A stretch of 64,000 nt of DNA from Thuidium tamariscinum (taxonomy: Eukaryota > Streptophyta > Bryopsida > Hypnales > Thuidiaceae). Below are positions 11,789 to 22,367 of this stretch, one piece after another; positions within the stretch are counted from its first letter, which is position 1; the number at the start of each line of letters is the position of its first letter. The translations under genes and the position numbers were made by a program. The notes beneath the pieces were generated by a model. That model was not told the origin of the DNA, did no database searches, and saw only the letters and a program-made list of their open reading frames with translations. The stretch covers positions 21,446,001 through 21,510,000 of the forward strand of contig OX344757.2 in assembly GCA_947034885.2 (NCBI GenBank). Direction: 5' to 3'.

Positions 11789-12559
11789 TATGAAATAGAA
11801 GATAGTGTAGAAACATGGTCATCTGTAAAGTAGAAGTCCCTTTGTTCTTCATGTTTTCAATATGGAATTGTCTCAAAGTTTGAAGTTTTAGACGAAGGTT
11901 GTACCTAAACTTATACCCTCAATTATTTGGAATTTTTGTGGACCCGAAGAATAGTTGGGTAATTAAGTAACTTATACTAAATCTTACACCTCCTAAATTT
12001 TCTACATCCATTTGGAATGTAGTATGTAGTTTCAAAATATATTGATTATAGAAGGTCATGTCCCTATCATTTTCAATCCTCTTCTAGTAGAAGTTAAAGT
12101 TTTGAAACATGGTACAGAATCTAACATTTTATGTTTTATTAAATTATTGTGTGAGCTTCAATGTTCTTTGATATTGTGGTTTGGAATGTAGGCAACGACT
12201 ACCTAGAATAGACAATGATCTTTAAGTAGAACAACTTAGAAATTTTGAACTTCATGGTCACAACCTGAAGCCACCTTAACATTTCTGGAGGTAGTATTAT
12301 TTAGTATGACTTGTGGTCTTAGAAATTTAAAGGAGTACCCTTGGTTTAATGTTTTGCAAATGCAATCCATAGTTGAACACCATGTAGGAGTTCGCATACA
12401 TCAAATGTCATTGGACATATATATTGTATTATATGAAAAAGAATTATAAGTTCATGACTAATTTTAAATTAGGCACCTTATATTTGTTTGGACATTTATA
12501 TCTAATGCTTTAACGCAAAGAACCCTCCAAGGAAATGTCTAGAAGAATATAACTAAACA
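11789..12559. other. No gene seen
   Basis: AT-rich sequence with repeated GTAGAAGT-type words in plus orientation, like the rest of 9.7-18.3 kb. No frame or element end is recognisable. Confidence 0.45.
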
Positions 12560-13295
12560 GGGTCGTTGCAAGAAACACCGTCCATTTTCCGTAGCGATTT
12601 GGAAATGGACACTATTTTCTTTGGGAGTACTATTCAATTTTAAAATCAAGTTTCAGAAGATCTAAAAAATATGTCTAATGTATAAAACTTAAAGAAGAAG
12701 GTATCCTATGAAGGAAAAGCTTAGCAAAATTCTCCAAGTAGGGGAACTAGAGAAGTGGAAACTCTCATGAAAATGGGCCTATTGACATTCTAAATTGTAA
12801 AAAATAGGAAAAGTTACTTTTCTTGAATCTAAAAATTGTCCATTTGGGAAGAGTTGATGGTGATAATATTTCACCAAAAAAATAATCTCAACTCTATTAT
12901 CAATGGTCAGGAATTGCGTGCAATGGGAGTGCTGTTTGCACGCATGTGGAGGACATAAAATAATGTGTTTTAAGATTCCCTTCTAGGGGAATATGCTTTC
13001 CTACTAGGCAAATGCACCATGAAAATTTCAACTGTAGATCATTAAATTTGGGTACTCCTAACATAGTAAAAACCCCTAAACCTCAGTTTGTGACAAATTA
13101 ACAAAAAACAATTTTAAATATAAAATGTTTTTTTTTAATTTCTTAAAAATAAGGGATGTAAAAATCATGAAGTTAGGAATTTCCAATAATTATTGCATAT
13201 TCTTGAATATTTTAATTCAAAAGTTATAGTAGAAAAAAGAACAACGTCACTCCAATTGTGATGGGGAATAGGACCAGTGTTTCTTGCAACCACCC
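12560..13295 (-). mobile_element. 736-bp inverted-repeat element, copy 1
   Basis: The ends GGGTCGTTGCAAGAAACAC and GTGTTTCTTGCAACCACCC are inverted repeats. The copy at 63,230-63,965 has the same ends and the same length, in the opposite orientation by internal comparison. AACA precedes the left end and follows the right end, a possible 4-bp target duplication. It has no coding frame and the superfamily is unknown to me. Confidence 0.75.
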
Positions 13296-14209
13296 AACAA
13301 TCGTTTCTTGTTGTAATATTAGATGATATAGATGGAATTTTCAAGGTCTACAGTACGTGCACCATAGGAAACTGGAGTTCGATGTCTCAGAATTACTTCT
13401 ATGACCACAACGAAAACACCGTTTAAGTGCATTGTAGAAGTTTACATTTGTATGAAGAGATCTACGAAGTAGTAGAAGTTCTTTGGATTCACTAATCTAT
13501 TATAACTTAGAGAATTTTTGAATCATATGTAACTATTTCATTTCAAGGGAAATGAAGATTATGAAGCAAAAATAAAGAACTGTTCAAAATGTAATAAATC
13601 ATGTAAAAACAAATTTAATGTTTGAAGTTTTGTAGTGCATGCTTTTCGAGGTCTTATTTAGTAGATGAAAGATTATGGTTTGTGCTAAACTGCAAGACTG
13701 AAGGGAGTGTTAGAAAGCATGTCTTGTTGAACTTTAAAAGTCTTTGGAAATAGTTCATTACAAAGAACGAGAGTAGCATGAACACCATTGAGAGTGATGA
13801 TGACTAAAACTGCAGGAAGACAAGCTACAGTGAAGTGCAATTAAAACAGTCCGGTACTAATGGATTAATTGTAGAAAGACATGCGGAAGTCATAATTGCC
13901 AGTGAAAACAACTTATAGATTTTTCAATGTCTACATTAAATTTGAAGGACTACGAGCTGGTCTTCTATCTCATAGGGAAACCTTCTGTACAGTCCATCGA
14001 ATGTATGAAGAGTACATCCATGTTGGAAAGATAATGTAGTGGTTTTTCTTTAAATTAAAGGTGATGATGTTTGTAGTGTAGAAGTACTGTCACATAAATT
14101 AGGAAGTAGGCAGGGTCGGTGGACTACATAACAAATGAGTAGTATATGCAATTTGAATTGAATGTTTCATTTTCAAGTAAAATAGTGTTGCATTCCACTA
14201 TACTAGGTG
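13296..14209. other. No gene seen
   Basis: GTAGAAGT-type words continue (for example at 13,425-13,470 and 14,070-14,090). Reading frames are short. This may be non-coding body of the large element suggested by the inverted blocks at 3.2 and 14.2-14.5 kb. Confidence 0.4.
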
Positions 14210-14478
14210 GAAATGAAAGAGAATTGAGTTATTCGTGAAGTACCTAAATGGGGTTTGAACCAATGAATTTTGTAAAAGAGCCAGTTTAGTTTAAAAAGTC
14301 AAAATGAAAGTGGGTAGGAAACTCATTTTCCCATAAAAATTGCACCTCAAAAGTTTTGGTCCCGATTTTCGATGTCGTGTGACATAAGTATCTTGCAAAA
14401 GAGTTTAATGCTTAAACTATAGTTGCCTTCTCGAGATTAAAGAAAGTCAAACCCAAAGTGGGGTGGACTTTACAAATA
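14210..14478 (-). repeat. Right block of the 11.2-kb spaced inverted repeat
   Basis: This is the partner of 3,238-3,510 in opposite orientation. It ends about 200 bp before the DUF7869-like frame, so it may hold that gene's promoter. Alternatively it is the right terminal repeat of an element occupying 3,238-14,478, with the coding frame belonging to a neighbour. The sequence alone does not decide between the two. Confidence 0.6.
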
Positions 14479-14683
14479 GCTCAGATGTTGAATTTTTTTT
14501 TTGGTTAATTTTTGTATGTACATGTACCGATCCATAGAACTCTTGTATTTTGAATTGATATATTGAAAGCATCATATACCAATACTGAAACTTGTTTAGG
14601 AAAATGGTGAGGACAGTGTACTAAGAGGACTGGAACGTGTCTCCAACAAGGGTAATGTACAGGCAATACACCACCTATGAATA

Positions 14684-17600
14684 GTGGTTAAACACAATTA
14701 TTGTAGAGATATGGCAGCAGAAGCATTCGGGAGTCTTGTAGTTGTGAACGTTTTAGGTTCACAAGCTGTTGCAGTGGAAGGAACTAGTGCAAGTGAAAGA
14801 TTGCCAAGTGTTGTACGAAGAAGACTTTTTGATGGAGAGGACAGTGTACTTGGAAATAGAGTAACTCGTGCTGCAAATGGAATGGTGCAACTTCTTGCAG
14901 ATGATGGTAACGTTGTAGGAGTTGGTGTGGTCGATACAAGCTTCAGAGCAGGTGTTGAACTCCATGAAGTAAAGTTACGTCCTTTTGAAATTGCAGTTCG
15001 TGTTACACATGTTGTGGACGAAATGAAATGGGTTGGAGAGGTGGTAGGGGAGTATCTAAAAGATTGTGTAGAGAAAGTCATACGATGGCGTCGTTCTTTA
15101 GTCTGTTGGGCTCATCCTTCTGAAATAAGGACAACGACGAGTACTTCAACGGAAGGACAAAATTTCAGTTTTCCTCCTATTACAACACCACAGTTTGATT
15201 TCCATGAAAATGAGGAGGACCAAACTTATTCAGATGTGACACCACCAAGCCAAGGAGAGAGAAGCACAACAGAACGAAGTTCGCCTATGACGCGAGGATC
15301 CCGAGGTAGTACACCTGATGTTGGAACAATTGATGGAATGCCTATGGGATTGGGAAGAAGGAGGTATTCAATGACGAATCGAAGGGCTAGGGAGAGAGGT
15401 CCAAGAGAGCGTGGTGAATCAATGAGTCAGAAAGTTACTCTTGAAAGTGTGTTGAGCGCAAAGGAAAAAGGGGGATGCAAACGTAATTGTTTAAGTTGTA
15501 TTGATCCAAAATATATATTGGACCAACGATATATGGCTTGGGGTCAGAAGTATGAAGCTAGAGCTACATGGATAATGCAAATGTTGAATGCTTTCTACAC
15601 CCGCACTGAGGGTCCGACCAGAGACAAGTATGTTACAAAGATAGATGGCATAGTCGTTTGCAATGCATGCTATGCTGTAGCTTTGGGATACTCTCAAAGA
15701 CGTTTTAAGCAGTTGAAGACATCACATGTCATATATGGTAGAGTGGCAGCTGTACATGGAAATACTTGTCAAGGGAGGGAAAGTGCAAAAATGTCAACTG
15801 CTAGGGAAAGCCTTGGAATGTTTGTGAATGAAGCTGGATGTCAACAACCCCATCGATCAGTACGAAGGAAAATGGACAATGCAGTGTTGCCCCTCATCTT
15901 GTTGCCTATGAATACAACCAAACTGGATGTGTTTCAATATGTGAATGAAGAAGTGAAGAAACTAGTGGATGGATCAGAACTTTCAGAGAGTTCGTTTCGT
16001 CACTTATGGCGGAAGGAGTTTCCGCATGTACAAATTCCACCGTTCTCAAGATTCTCAAAGTGCTATCATTGTTGGGAATATAAGTGTGGAATGGAGTCAA
16101 CAACAAATGTAGCAGCGAAGGAGAAGATTAAAGAGTGGTACATTCTTCACATCCAAATTCAAATGGACGAGAGGCGAGATTATTGGTTGTTCAAGAGGTC
16201 TGCAATGATCACTCCAGATTTTTTTATGTGTTTGATAGTGGATGGTATGGATCAAAACACAACCATGATACCCAAGATGAGGCAATCCGTGAAGAACATT
16301 GAATCCCGATTTGTGAAGACTCATCTTTGTGGAGTATTGGTACATGGAATTGGCTTCTACGCAGACGTGTGGATAGATGCTCACCACAAACATGATAGCA
16401 ATCAAGTGATTACATCACTAATGAATGTTATAAATGATGTGAAGCGAAGGAAAGGATCATTGCCACCAACACTGAAGATTCAAGCAAATAACACCACCAG
16501 AGAGAACAAAAACATCTACATGTTTGCCATGTGCGCAGCACTAGTGGGGCTTGGATTCTTCAAAGAAGTGCATTTGTGTTTTCTGATTGTCGGCCATACA
16601 CACGAAGATATAGATCAAAGATTCAGTGTCATTTCAAATGTGTTGAAGAGGAAGAACATAGATACCTTGGAAGAGATGCTACAATTAGTAGAGAAGGGGA
16701 TATCATACATGGAGTCGTTTGTGAGTGCACGTAAGCTTGAGCATGTCCGTGATTGGAAGTCCTTTATCACGCCTCATTTGCTACAAGGTGGGGAACAACT
16801 CACAGGAATAACACTTCCCTACCATATGAGGTTTTATATAGAGAATGGAATGGTTCGAGTACAACACAAACATTTTAGCTCCGATGAATGGGGCCCAGCA
16901 GGAGGACATTTGTGTTTGCACTCTTTACCAAGTATAGCAGAGAAACCCGAGTTTGCGCAGGTATTTGCAGCGGATGAAAGGGAATTGAAATCACTGGACG
17001 AATTCATCGCATACAAGGATAAATTAATCTTGAGAGGCTCTGAGCCAATAAGGAACATGGAGGTTGTAGAAAAAATTCAGCAATTCAAGAAGTACTTAAA
17101 GGAGTTTCCACAAGAAAATCGAGGAGGCATTATTGGCTTACCTTTTTGGCCAAATGAAATTGCGAATGACATTGAAGAGGGACCAACTCTTCCAAACCTT
17201 CAAGATGAACTTACAAATGTAGGTGTAACATTGGATGCAGATGGGAATGTAACAGGAAGTGCAGCTCTCAATTTGATAATGGCAACAATGCCCAATCCAG
17301 AGCGGAGAGGGTATTTTGGACCTCGAAAAGACCGACCACGTCAAGCAAAATCACGAAGAGTGATTGGAGGGAGGAATAGAGATGCAAGTATCCAAATGGC
17401 ACGTGAAACAATAGGGCAAGCAAGCGATGATCCTTTCCCTCCATTCAATCCAGAGAATGATGTTGTTATAGGGCAATTTGTAGCTCTTCAAGTGGAATTG
17501 ACGGAAGTAAGAGCAGGAGTACCTTTCTATTTAGCAAAGGTGTTGGAGGTAGGTCAAGGAAATTGGGCCAAAAAGATGAAAGTCTTGTGGTACTGGCCTA

Positions 17601-17905
17601 GTATGAAATCTGGAGCACGAGATGAAGCAGGAAGTCACAGAGTGAGGTACACGAATTGCATGGAGGCAGCATGGGAACCATCAGGTGAAAATATGGATTG
17701 GGTTGAAAAAGAAAGTGCCATTTATTCCTGGGTGGATGTCTCTCGTCGAGGGCAAAGTAGTAATATAATACGGTCTAACATTACAGTGCATAGAGTGCAA
17801 ACAGAGAAGACAGTGATCATTCTAGTAGATGCTAAACCCCATCTTCTAGAGTATTTGGCAAAGAAAATGGAAGACTTGGACGATGACCGTCTGGAAAATG
17901 ATTGA
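14684..17905 (+). CDS. DUF7869-like transposase-type protein, 1,073 codons, uninterrupted
   Basis: A single open frame of 1,073 codons, by far the longest in the window. The second ATG (14,711, MAAEAFGSLV) may be the real start, because TTGTAG just before it could be a splice acceptor. Residues 1-250 are low-complexity and basic near the end. A cysteine cluster follows: C265, C269, C272, C326, C329, then C460, C463 and C468, which could bind zinc. The core holds three blocks I associate with DUF7869 proteins: VDGMDQ (519-524), NNTTRENKN (602-610) and VGHTHEDIDQRFS (636-648). These look like the acidic sites of an RNase H-like fold; the aspartate I expect in the second block is asparagine here. 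The C-terminus (about 927-975) has an SH3/chromo-like pattern ending VLWYWP. I infer a DNA transposase because such genes are repetitive and single-exon, but a domesticated host protein is possible. No second copy is in the window. Confidence 0.75.
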   Translation: MVKHNYCRDMAAEAFGSLVVVNVLGSQAVAVEGTSASERLPSVVRRRLFDGEDSVLGNRVTRAANGMVQLLADDGNVVGVGVVDTSFRAGVELHEVKLRPFEIAVRVTHVVDEMKWVGEVVGEYLKDCVEKVIRWRRSLVCWAHPSEIRTTTSTSTEGQNFSFPPITTPQFDFHENEEDQTYSDVTPPSQGERSTTERSSPMTRGSRGSTPDVGTIDGMPMGLGRRRYSMTNRRARERGPRERGESMSQKVTLESVLSAKEKGGCKRNCLSCIDPKYILDQRYMAWGQKYEARATWIMQMLNAFYTRTEGPTRDKYVTKIDGIVVCNACYAVALGYSQRRFKQLKTSHVIYGRVAAVHGNTCQGRESAKMSTARESLGMFVNEAGCQQPHRSVRRKMDNAVLPLILLPMNTTKLDVFQYVNEEVKKLVDGSELSESSFRHLWRKEFPHVQIPPFSRFSKCYHCWEYKCGMESTTNVAAKEKIKEWYILHIQIQMDERRDYWLFKRSAMITPDFFMCLIVDGMDQNTTMIPKMRQSVKNIESRFVKTHLCGVLVHGIGFYADVWIDAHHKHDSNQVITSLMNVINDVKRRKGSLPPTLKIQANNTTRENKNIYMFAMCAALVGLGFFKEVHLCFLIVGHTHEDIDQRFSVISNVLKRKNIDTLEEMLQLVEKGISYMESFVSARKLEHVRDWKSFITPHLLQGGEQLTGITLPYHMRFYIENGMVRVQHKHFSSDEWGPAGGHLCLHSLPSIAEKPEFAQVFAADERELKSLDEFIAYKDKLILRGSEPIRNMEVVEKIQQFKKYLKEFPQENRGGIIGLPFWPNEIANDIEEGPTLPNLQDELTNVGVTLDADGNVTGSAALNLIMATMPNPERRGYFGPRKDRPRQAKSRRVIGGRNRDASIQMARETIGQASDDPFPPFNPENDVVIGQFVALQVELTEVRAGVPFYLAKVLEVGQGNWAKKMKVLWYWPSMKSGARDEAGSHRVRYTNCMEAAWEPSGENMDWVEKESAIYSWVDVSRRGQSSNIIRSNITVHRVQTEKTVIILVDAKPHLLEYLAKKMEDLDDDRLEND

Positions 17906-18410
17906 AATGCGTAGTAGAGAAGTACTAGCCAAGCATTATATTGTTGTTCTAGTAGTTCTTTGTGTTCTAGTGTATTCAAGTACAAAGTAGAGAGTGAAAT
18001 GGCTTATAAGTAGTTTGGAGTGGAAAATGTATAAGGTTTTCTTGAATAAATACTAAGTTTTCATGAATATTCCATGCATTCATTGAACTATTTCTACTAC
18101 AAGCAGTACATGATTTTTTTGATATACCCCCCTCCCCCCATTATTTGAAATTGTTCATTTTGGATGGCAATAAAGCCAAGTGCAATGTCACCCCCCCCAA
18201 GTGCAAGAATGTCTAATTGGGTGTTTATATTGCAAGGTCCAATCTGGTAGGTAGACTAGGATAGTAGAAGGTGCTTGATGGAGTTACGTATATGTTTGAT
18301 TGTACAGACCAACATCCAATTCATAAAAAATTAAAAATTAAAATTATAAAAGTATGGTAAAGGGGTCCTTGAAAACTAAGAGGAGCTAGCTAGCTTGTAA
18401 TCTAAATAGA
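17906..18410. other. Downstream region of the DUF7869-like gene
   Basis: GTAGTAGAGAAGTACTAG and further TAGAAG words follow the stop codon and fade by about 18,280. AATAAA words (for example about 18,045) could serve polyadenylation. Two C-runs lie at 18,124-18,140 and 18,189-18,198. I cannot identify the right end of the element. Confidence 0.4.
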
Positions 18411-18703
18411 CATTAGGGTTAGGGGAGATTTGAAGCCTCTTAAGGGCCGTTTCAAGTCTATTTCCAAAACTGTTCCTAAAATTGTTGGTTGTTGTTAAGC
18501 CAACAATTTTTAAGAAAATAAAAAAATTGGTTTTGAAATGCAACAAAAATTTAGAAAAAAATTTGAGTTTTTTTTGATGACATGGCACATTCTTGACCAC
18601 GTTAGATACTTAGATTTGTGCATTTTGCATTCCCGTAGTAGTTTTTGCATTTTAATAGTTTGGGAACTCACAATCTACCATAGGCTTGAAATATCTTCTA
18701 ATG
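18411..18703 (-). mobile_element. CATTAG-family MITE
   Basis: The ends are CATTAGGGTTAGGGGAGATT and the related inverted AATATCTTCTAATG. The interior shares the family's blocks in reverse order: a GGGCCGTTTC block near the left, and a GACATGGCAC...GACCACGTTAG block and GGGAACTCACAATC near the right. It is diverged from the copy at 31.0 kb. It lies 39 bp upstream of a TTAA-family end. Confidence 0.75.
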
Positions 18704-18741
18704 GTTGGTAGTTTGAAAGTTAAGAATGTTGAAGGGATTGA

Positions 18742-19395
18742 TTAACCCCAATAGGACCAAGGCCCTTTTCTACCAAAAACCTTTCAAAATTGTTATTTTT
18801 GTTGCATTCACCCATGAAAACAAAAAAATAATTTTTTAAGAATCTAAACATAAGATATTGTACTTAACCTCATTGTGATCATGTGGTAAAAATTTCATGT
18901 AGTTTGACTATATGAATTGGAAGATATGAGCATTCAAAGTTGGAAAAACAAATTTTTTTGAATTGTAGTCTACAATTTTAGATGACTTTGATTTCCATTT
19001 GTAAAAAAAATTGTACTATAGAAATTGAATTTATAATTTTATGTGTTACATAAAAGATTGAATTGAGAGTGTAGAAAAAAAAATTCACAAAAAACACACT
19101 TCATTTCTATTCCTTAAAAAATTGTTAAATAAAACTAGGTCTTAGATTGAAAGAAAAACTAGATGGTTAATAGCTCTAAGATGAGATTGAAATACAACAA
19201 TTCCAACAATGAGATTGTTCTAGCAAGTTAACATTGTCCAACAATTTTCTTAAAAAATTGTGAAAATTGCATTCATAAATGAGTCTTGTAAGTTTGTTTT
19301 TTGCAAGAAGATGTTTAGATTGTCCAAAAACAATATTGTCCATAACTTTCTCATTATAAGTCCAAATAGAATGAATCAAAGCTTCATATGTAGAC
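18742..19395 (+). mobile_element. TTAA-family element, right part missing
   Basis: It starts TTAACCCCAATAGGACCAAG and follows the copy at 36.9 kb through ATCTTGTACTTAA, GGAAGATATGAGCATTCAAA and CATAACTTTCTCATTATAAG. Similarity stops after a TCAAAGCTTCATATGTAGAC word, and no right terminus is present. It is either a deletion copy or truncated by later rearrangement. Confidence 0.75.
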
Positions 19396-19490
19396 ATTCA
19401 ATGCAATTCTCTTGAAGGCAACTAAGATCTGATCCAAATTTAGAATCAATTAGTAAATCTTTAGGAGATTCTACAACTATCTTACACTTA

Positions 19491-19629
19491 GGGGTGTTTC
19501 ACACTATGGCCATCCAACTTAAGAGGCCAAGGTTTTCTCAAATTTGATTGGTGGGAATCATGGTTTTTAAAATCTAATTGGTGGAATTGACAACCTCTCG
19601 ACTTGGACGGCCATAGTAGGAAACACCCC
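19491..19629. mobile_element. Tourist/Harbinger-like MITE, 139 bp
   Basis: Inverted ends of about 36 bp begin GGGGTGTTTC and run through CTATGGCC and CCAA to AGAGG, with about five sixths of positions matching. The duplication TTA lies on both sides (19,488-19,490 and 19,630-19,632), as expected for PIF/Harbinger insertion. Almost the whole element is hairpin. Confidence 0.85.
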
Positions 19630-19751
19630 TTATAAAATAGAATAAAGTTAAAGAAGGTAGAGTAGGATGAAGTTTAGGTTATATTAAGATGAAAGTTATA
19701 ATCACTTGTTTACTTTGAGTGAAATTGAAACCTCAAGAACTTAGATTGACC

Positions 19752-20010
19752 TTAACCCCTAATGATTGAAAGGAATTGTGTTTTCAAAATGGGCCAAAAC
19801 TGCCAAGAACTTGAACAATTTACTCATTTTTTTTCTTAAGATCAAATAGAATGTAATTGTAGGATCTTGAAGTTTACATAAAAAGTAAGCACCTTAAAGA
19901 AATTCAAATTGATTTGACTTCATAATTTAGTATTTTGAATTTTTTATTTGGGCCAATGGAAAATAGTGAACACACTTTGAAGGAGCATATCTTAGTGAGA
20001 ATAATTAAAA
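19752..20010 (+). mobile_element. TTAA-family fragment, left end
   Basis: It begins TTAACCCCTAATGATTG and retains diverged versions of the CCAAAACTGCCA, TGTAGGATCTTG and GGAGCATATC words in family order. No right end is visible, and the boundary given is where I stop recognising similarity. Confidence 0.5.
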
Positions 20011-20607
20011 TATTCAACCTTTTGTATTTAGTGAAAAACAAAAAAAAACAAGAATGCTCATCCAAAATTTCACAACATTTTGAGCATTTTTCAATTCATC
20101 GTGGAGCTTGTAGTGTACAATGATCATTACGATTAGAGTAGAGTTTGTACAAGAAAACAAAAATAGGTCACTAATTTTTTCTTTAAGCTCTTAGGATCTA
20201 CCCTTTTAGATGCAAATATGACTTTCTAGAGGCAAGCAACAATTGCATTGGTTGGTTGACATTCTAATTAATGTCTACACCAAAACCCAAAAATGAGCTT
20301 TGAACTACATGACACCACTCAATTTTTTAAAATTCCCCAAGACAAAATTTTATTAAAAAACTACTACCATTGAATTTGAAACACAATTTGGTTTTTTAGA
20401 AATGACTTTTTTTTTAAAATTCAAAATTCGAGGATGGACAATTAAAAAAAAAGGGATAGTGACCAAAAAATGGTCTCTTAGATCATTAAATCCAAAAGTA
20501 GAAATGAATTTGGATCACTATAGTAGTTAGGAATAATGGGTGAAGTTTGTTAAAACAATTTAGAAGTAGAACTCCATCCATGTATGGCTTTTGACAACAA
20601 ATTCCAA
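20011..20607. other. No gene seen
   Basis: AT-rich, probably old repeat debris. A few words resemble TTAA-family interiors, but I cannot set boundaries. Confidence 0.4.
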
Positions 20608-20961
20608 TTAATGTCTAAATGTTTTTTACTATGTTTTCACTAAAACCACTCCAAACCTACTATTTCCAATATAAGTATCAAATCTTTTTTTTAAACATTT
20701 TTGACATGTGCAATCGTAGGATCTTGCACTATATTGATTTTGAAGGACATGAAATAAATTTCAAAAATTTCTACCATGTAGATTGCAAAATATTTACATT
20801 TAAATTGACAAAATTATTTTTTCTGGCCCTTCAAAAAACTAGTCAATTGCACTTCACAAGGTCGTATTGGTATGAAAAAATGTCCAAAATGGTGGTGCTT
20901 CTTTGGATTCATTCTTCAAGGCAAATTGGCTACATGTTTGAAAAAATTTAGATCATTTGAA

Positions 20962-22367
20962 ATTGTACAATGGGGTACCAATCAAAATGTCGTTTTCGAA
21001 TTTGCAATGAAAAAAATTTCAATACTGCCAACTTTGAAAGCCTCCTGAGAGCTCAAAAATTGGTATTTTACCACGAAATTTGTATCACAGCATCATCTTT
21101 AAGTTAATTACATGTATGCCAAATTTCAAGGCCAAAAAATTCACCAAAAAAAAGTTATTCAAAATCTACCAACATGGGTAGTGGTGAGAAACATTTCACT
21201 ACTTTCAACTTTGACACCTTCCTAAGGATTGAGTTTTTTTTCTTTTGCCATGAAATTTTTGTCATGAAACAATGTCTATGTTTTTAATATGTACAAAAAA
21301 TTTGAAGGTAAATTTCTTTTCTAAGAAGATATTTGAAATCTCCCAACAGGTGTAGTTTTGAGAAAATTTTCACAATTTCCAACTTTGACACCCTCCCAAG
21401 GGCTGAAAAATTGGTTTCTTACCATGAATTTTTTATTGGTGAAGTCATACATATGCTGATAATATGAGCTCCAAATTTCAAGTTCAAATGAATTACCAAA
21501 AAGAAGATATACAAAATCTCCCAACATGTGTAGTTGTGAGGAGGAGTTTTTGAGCCCTTAGCATAGTGTTATTTTGTGGAGCAAAGTTTGACATGAATGT
21601 AAAAACTCAACCTCACAACTACACATGTTGAGAGATTTTGAATATCATTTTTTGAGGAAGTGTTTTGAACTTGAAATTTTAAACATATATTATCAACATA
21701 AATTTGATCTTATTCAAAAAAATTCATGTTAATTAGACAAATTTTCAGCTCTTGGGAGGGTGTCAAAGTCGGCAATAGTGAAAATTTTCTCACAACTACA
21801 CATGTTGGGAGATTTTGTATATCTTCTTTTTGGTAATTCATTTGAACTTGAAATTTGGAGCTCATATTATCAGCATATGTATGACTTCACCAATAAAAAA
21901 TTCATGGTAAGAAACCAATTTTTCAGCCCTTGGGAGGGTGTCAAAGTTGGAAATTGTGAAAATTTTCTCAAAACTACACCTGTTGGGAGATTTCAAATAT
22001 CTTCTTAGAAAAGAAATTTACCTTCAAATTTTTTGTACATATTAAAAACATAGACATTGTTTCATGACAAAAATTTCATGGCAAAAGAAAAAAAACTCAA
22101 TCCTTAGGAAGGTGTCAAAGTTGAAAGTAGTGAAATGTTTCTCACCACTACCCATGTTGGTAGATTTTGAATAACTTTTTTTTGGTGAATTTTTTGGCCT
22201 TGAAATTTGGCATACATGTAATTAACTTAAAGATGATGCTGTGATACAAATTTCGTGGTAAAATACCAATTTTTGAGCTCTCAGGAGGCTTTCAAAGTTG
22301 GCAGTATTGAAATTTTTTTCATTGCAAATTCGAAAACGACATTTTGATTGGTACCCCATTGTACAAT
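20962..22367. mobile_element. Foldback element with near-identical arms of about 580 bp
   Basis: The left arm (20,962-21,543) and right arm (about 21,787-22,367) are reverse complements around position 21,664.5 with no length difference. I found no mismatch in the long stretches I compared. Outermost is the self-complementary ATTGTACAAT on both sides, then GGGGTACCAATCAAAATGTC. Other TTAA copies show GAATTGTACAACATATAGG at the empty site, so part or all of ATTGTACAAT (4, 6, 8 or 10 bp) is the target duplication. No transposase frame is present; the 68-residue frame in each arm is the same frame mirrored. Long inverted ends with an 8-10 bp duplication would fit a Mutator-like or hAT-type non-autonomous element. 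Confidence 0.9.
21612..22316 (+). repeat. Four 174-178 bp tandem units inside the foldback element
   Basis: Units start at 21,612, 21,789, 21,967 and 22,141 with the word CTCACAACTACACATGTTGG or close variants, each followed by a GATTTT-ATATCTT block, a long AT-rich body and a CTTGGGAGGGTGTCAAAGTT block. Units differ clearly from each other although the two arms are nearly identical, so the tandem array is older than the inverted duplication. The first unit forms much of the central spacer. Confidence 0.85.

Noticed and set aside
13690-13720. GACTGAAGGGAG-TGTTAGAAAGC, and a similar GAAGGAGGTAT-TGTTAG at about 10,822, resembling a purine tract plus the start of a copia-type LTR
   Set aside because: The sequences after the two sites do not match each other, and no LTR pair or polyprotein region is recognisable. 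Chance resemblance is likely.
21321-22008. Identical 68-residue frames on opposite strands (21,321-21,527 and 21,802-22,008)
   Set aside because: They are mirror copies created by the foldback arms and run through the AT-rich tandem units. The sequence shows no protein motif.
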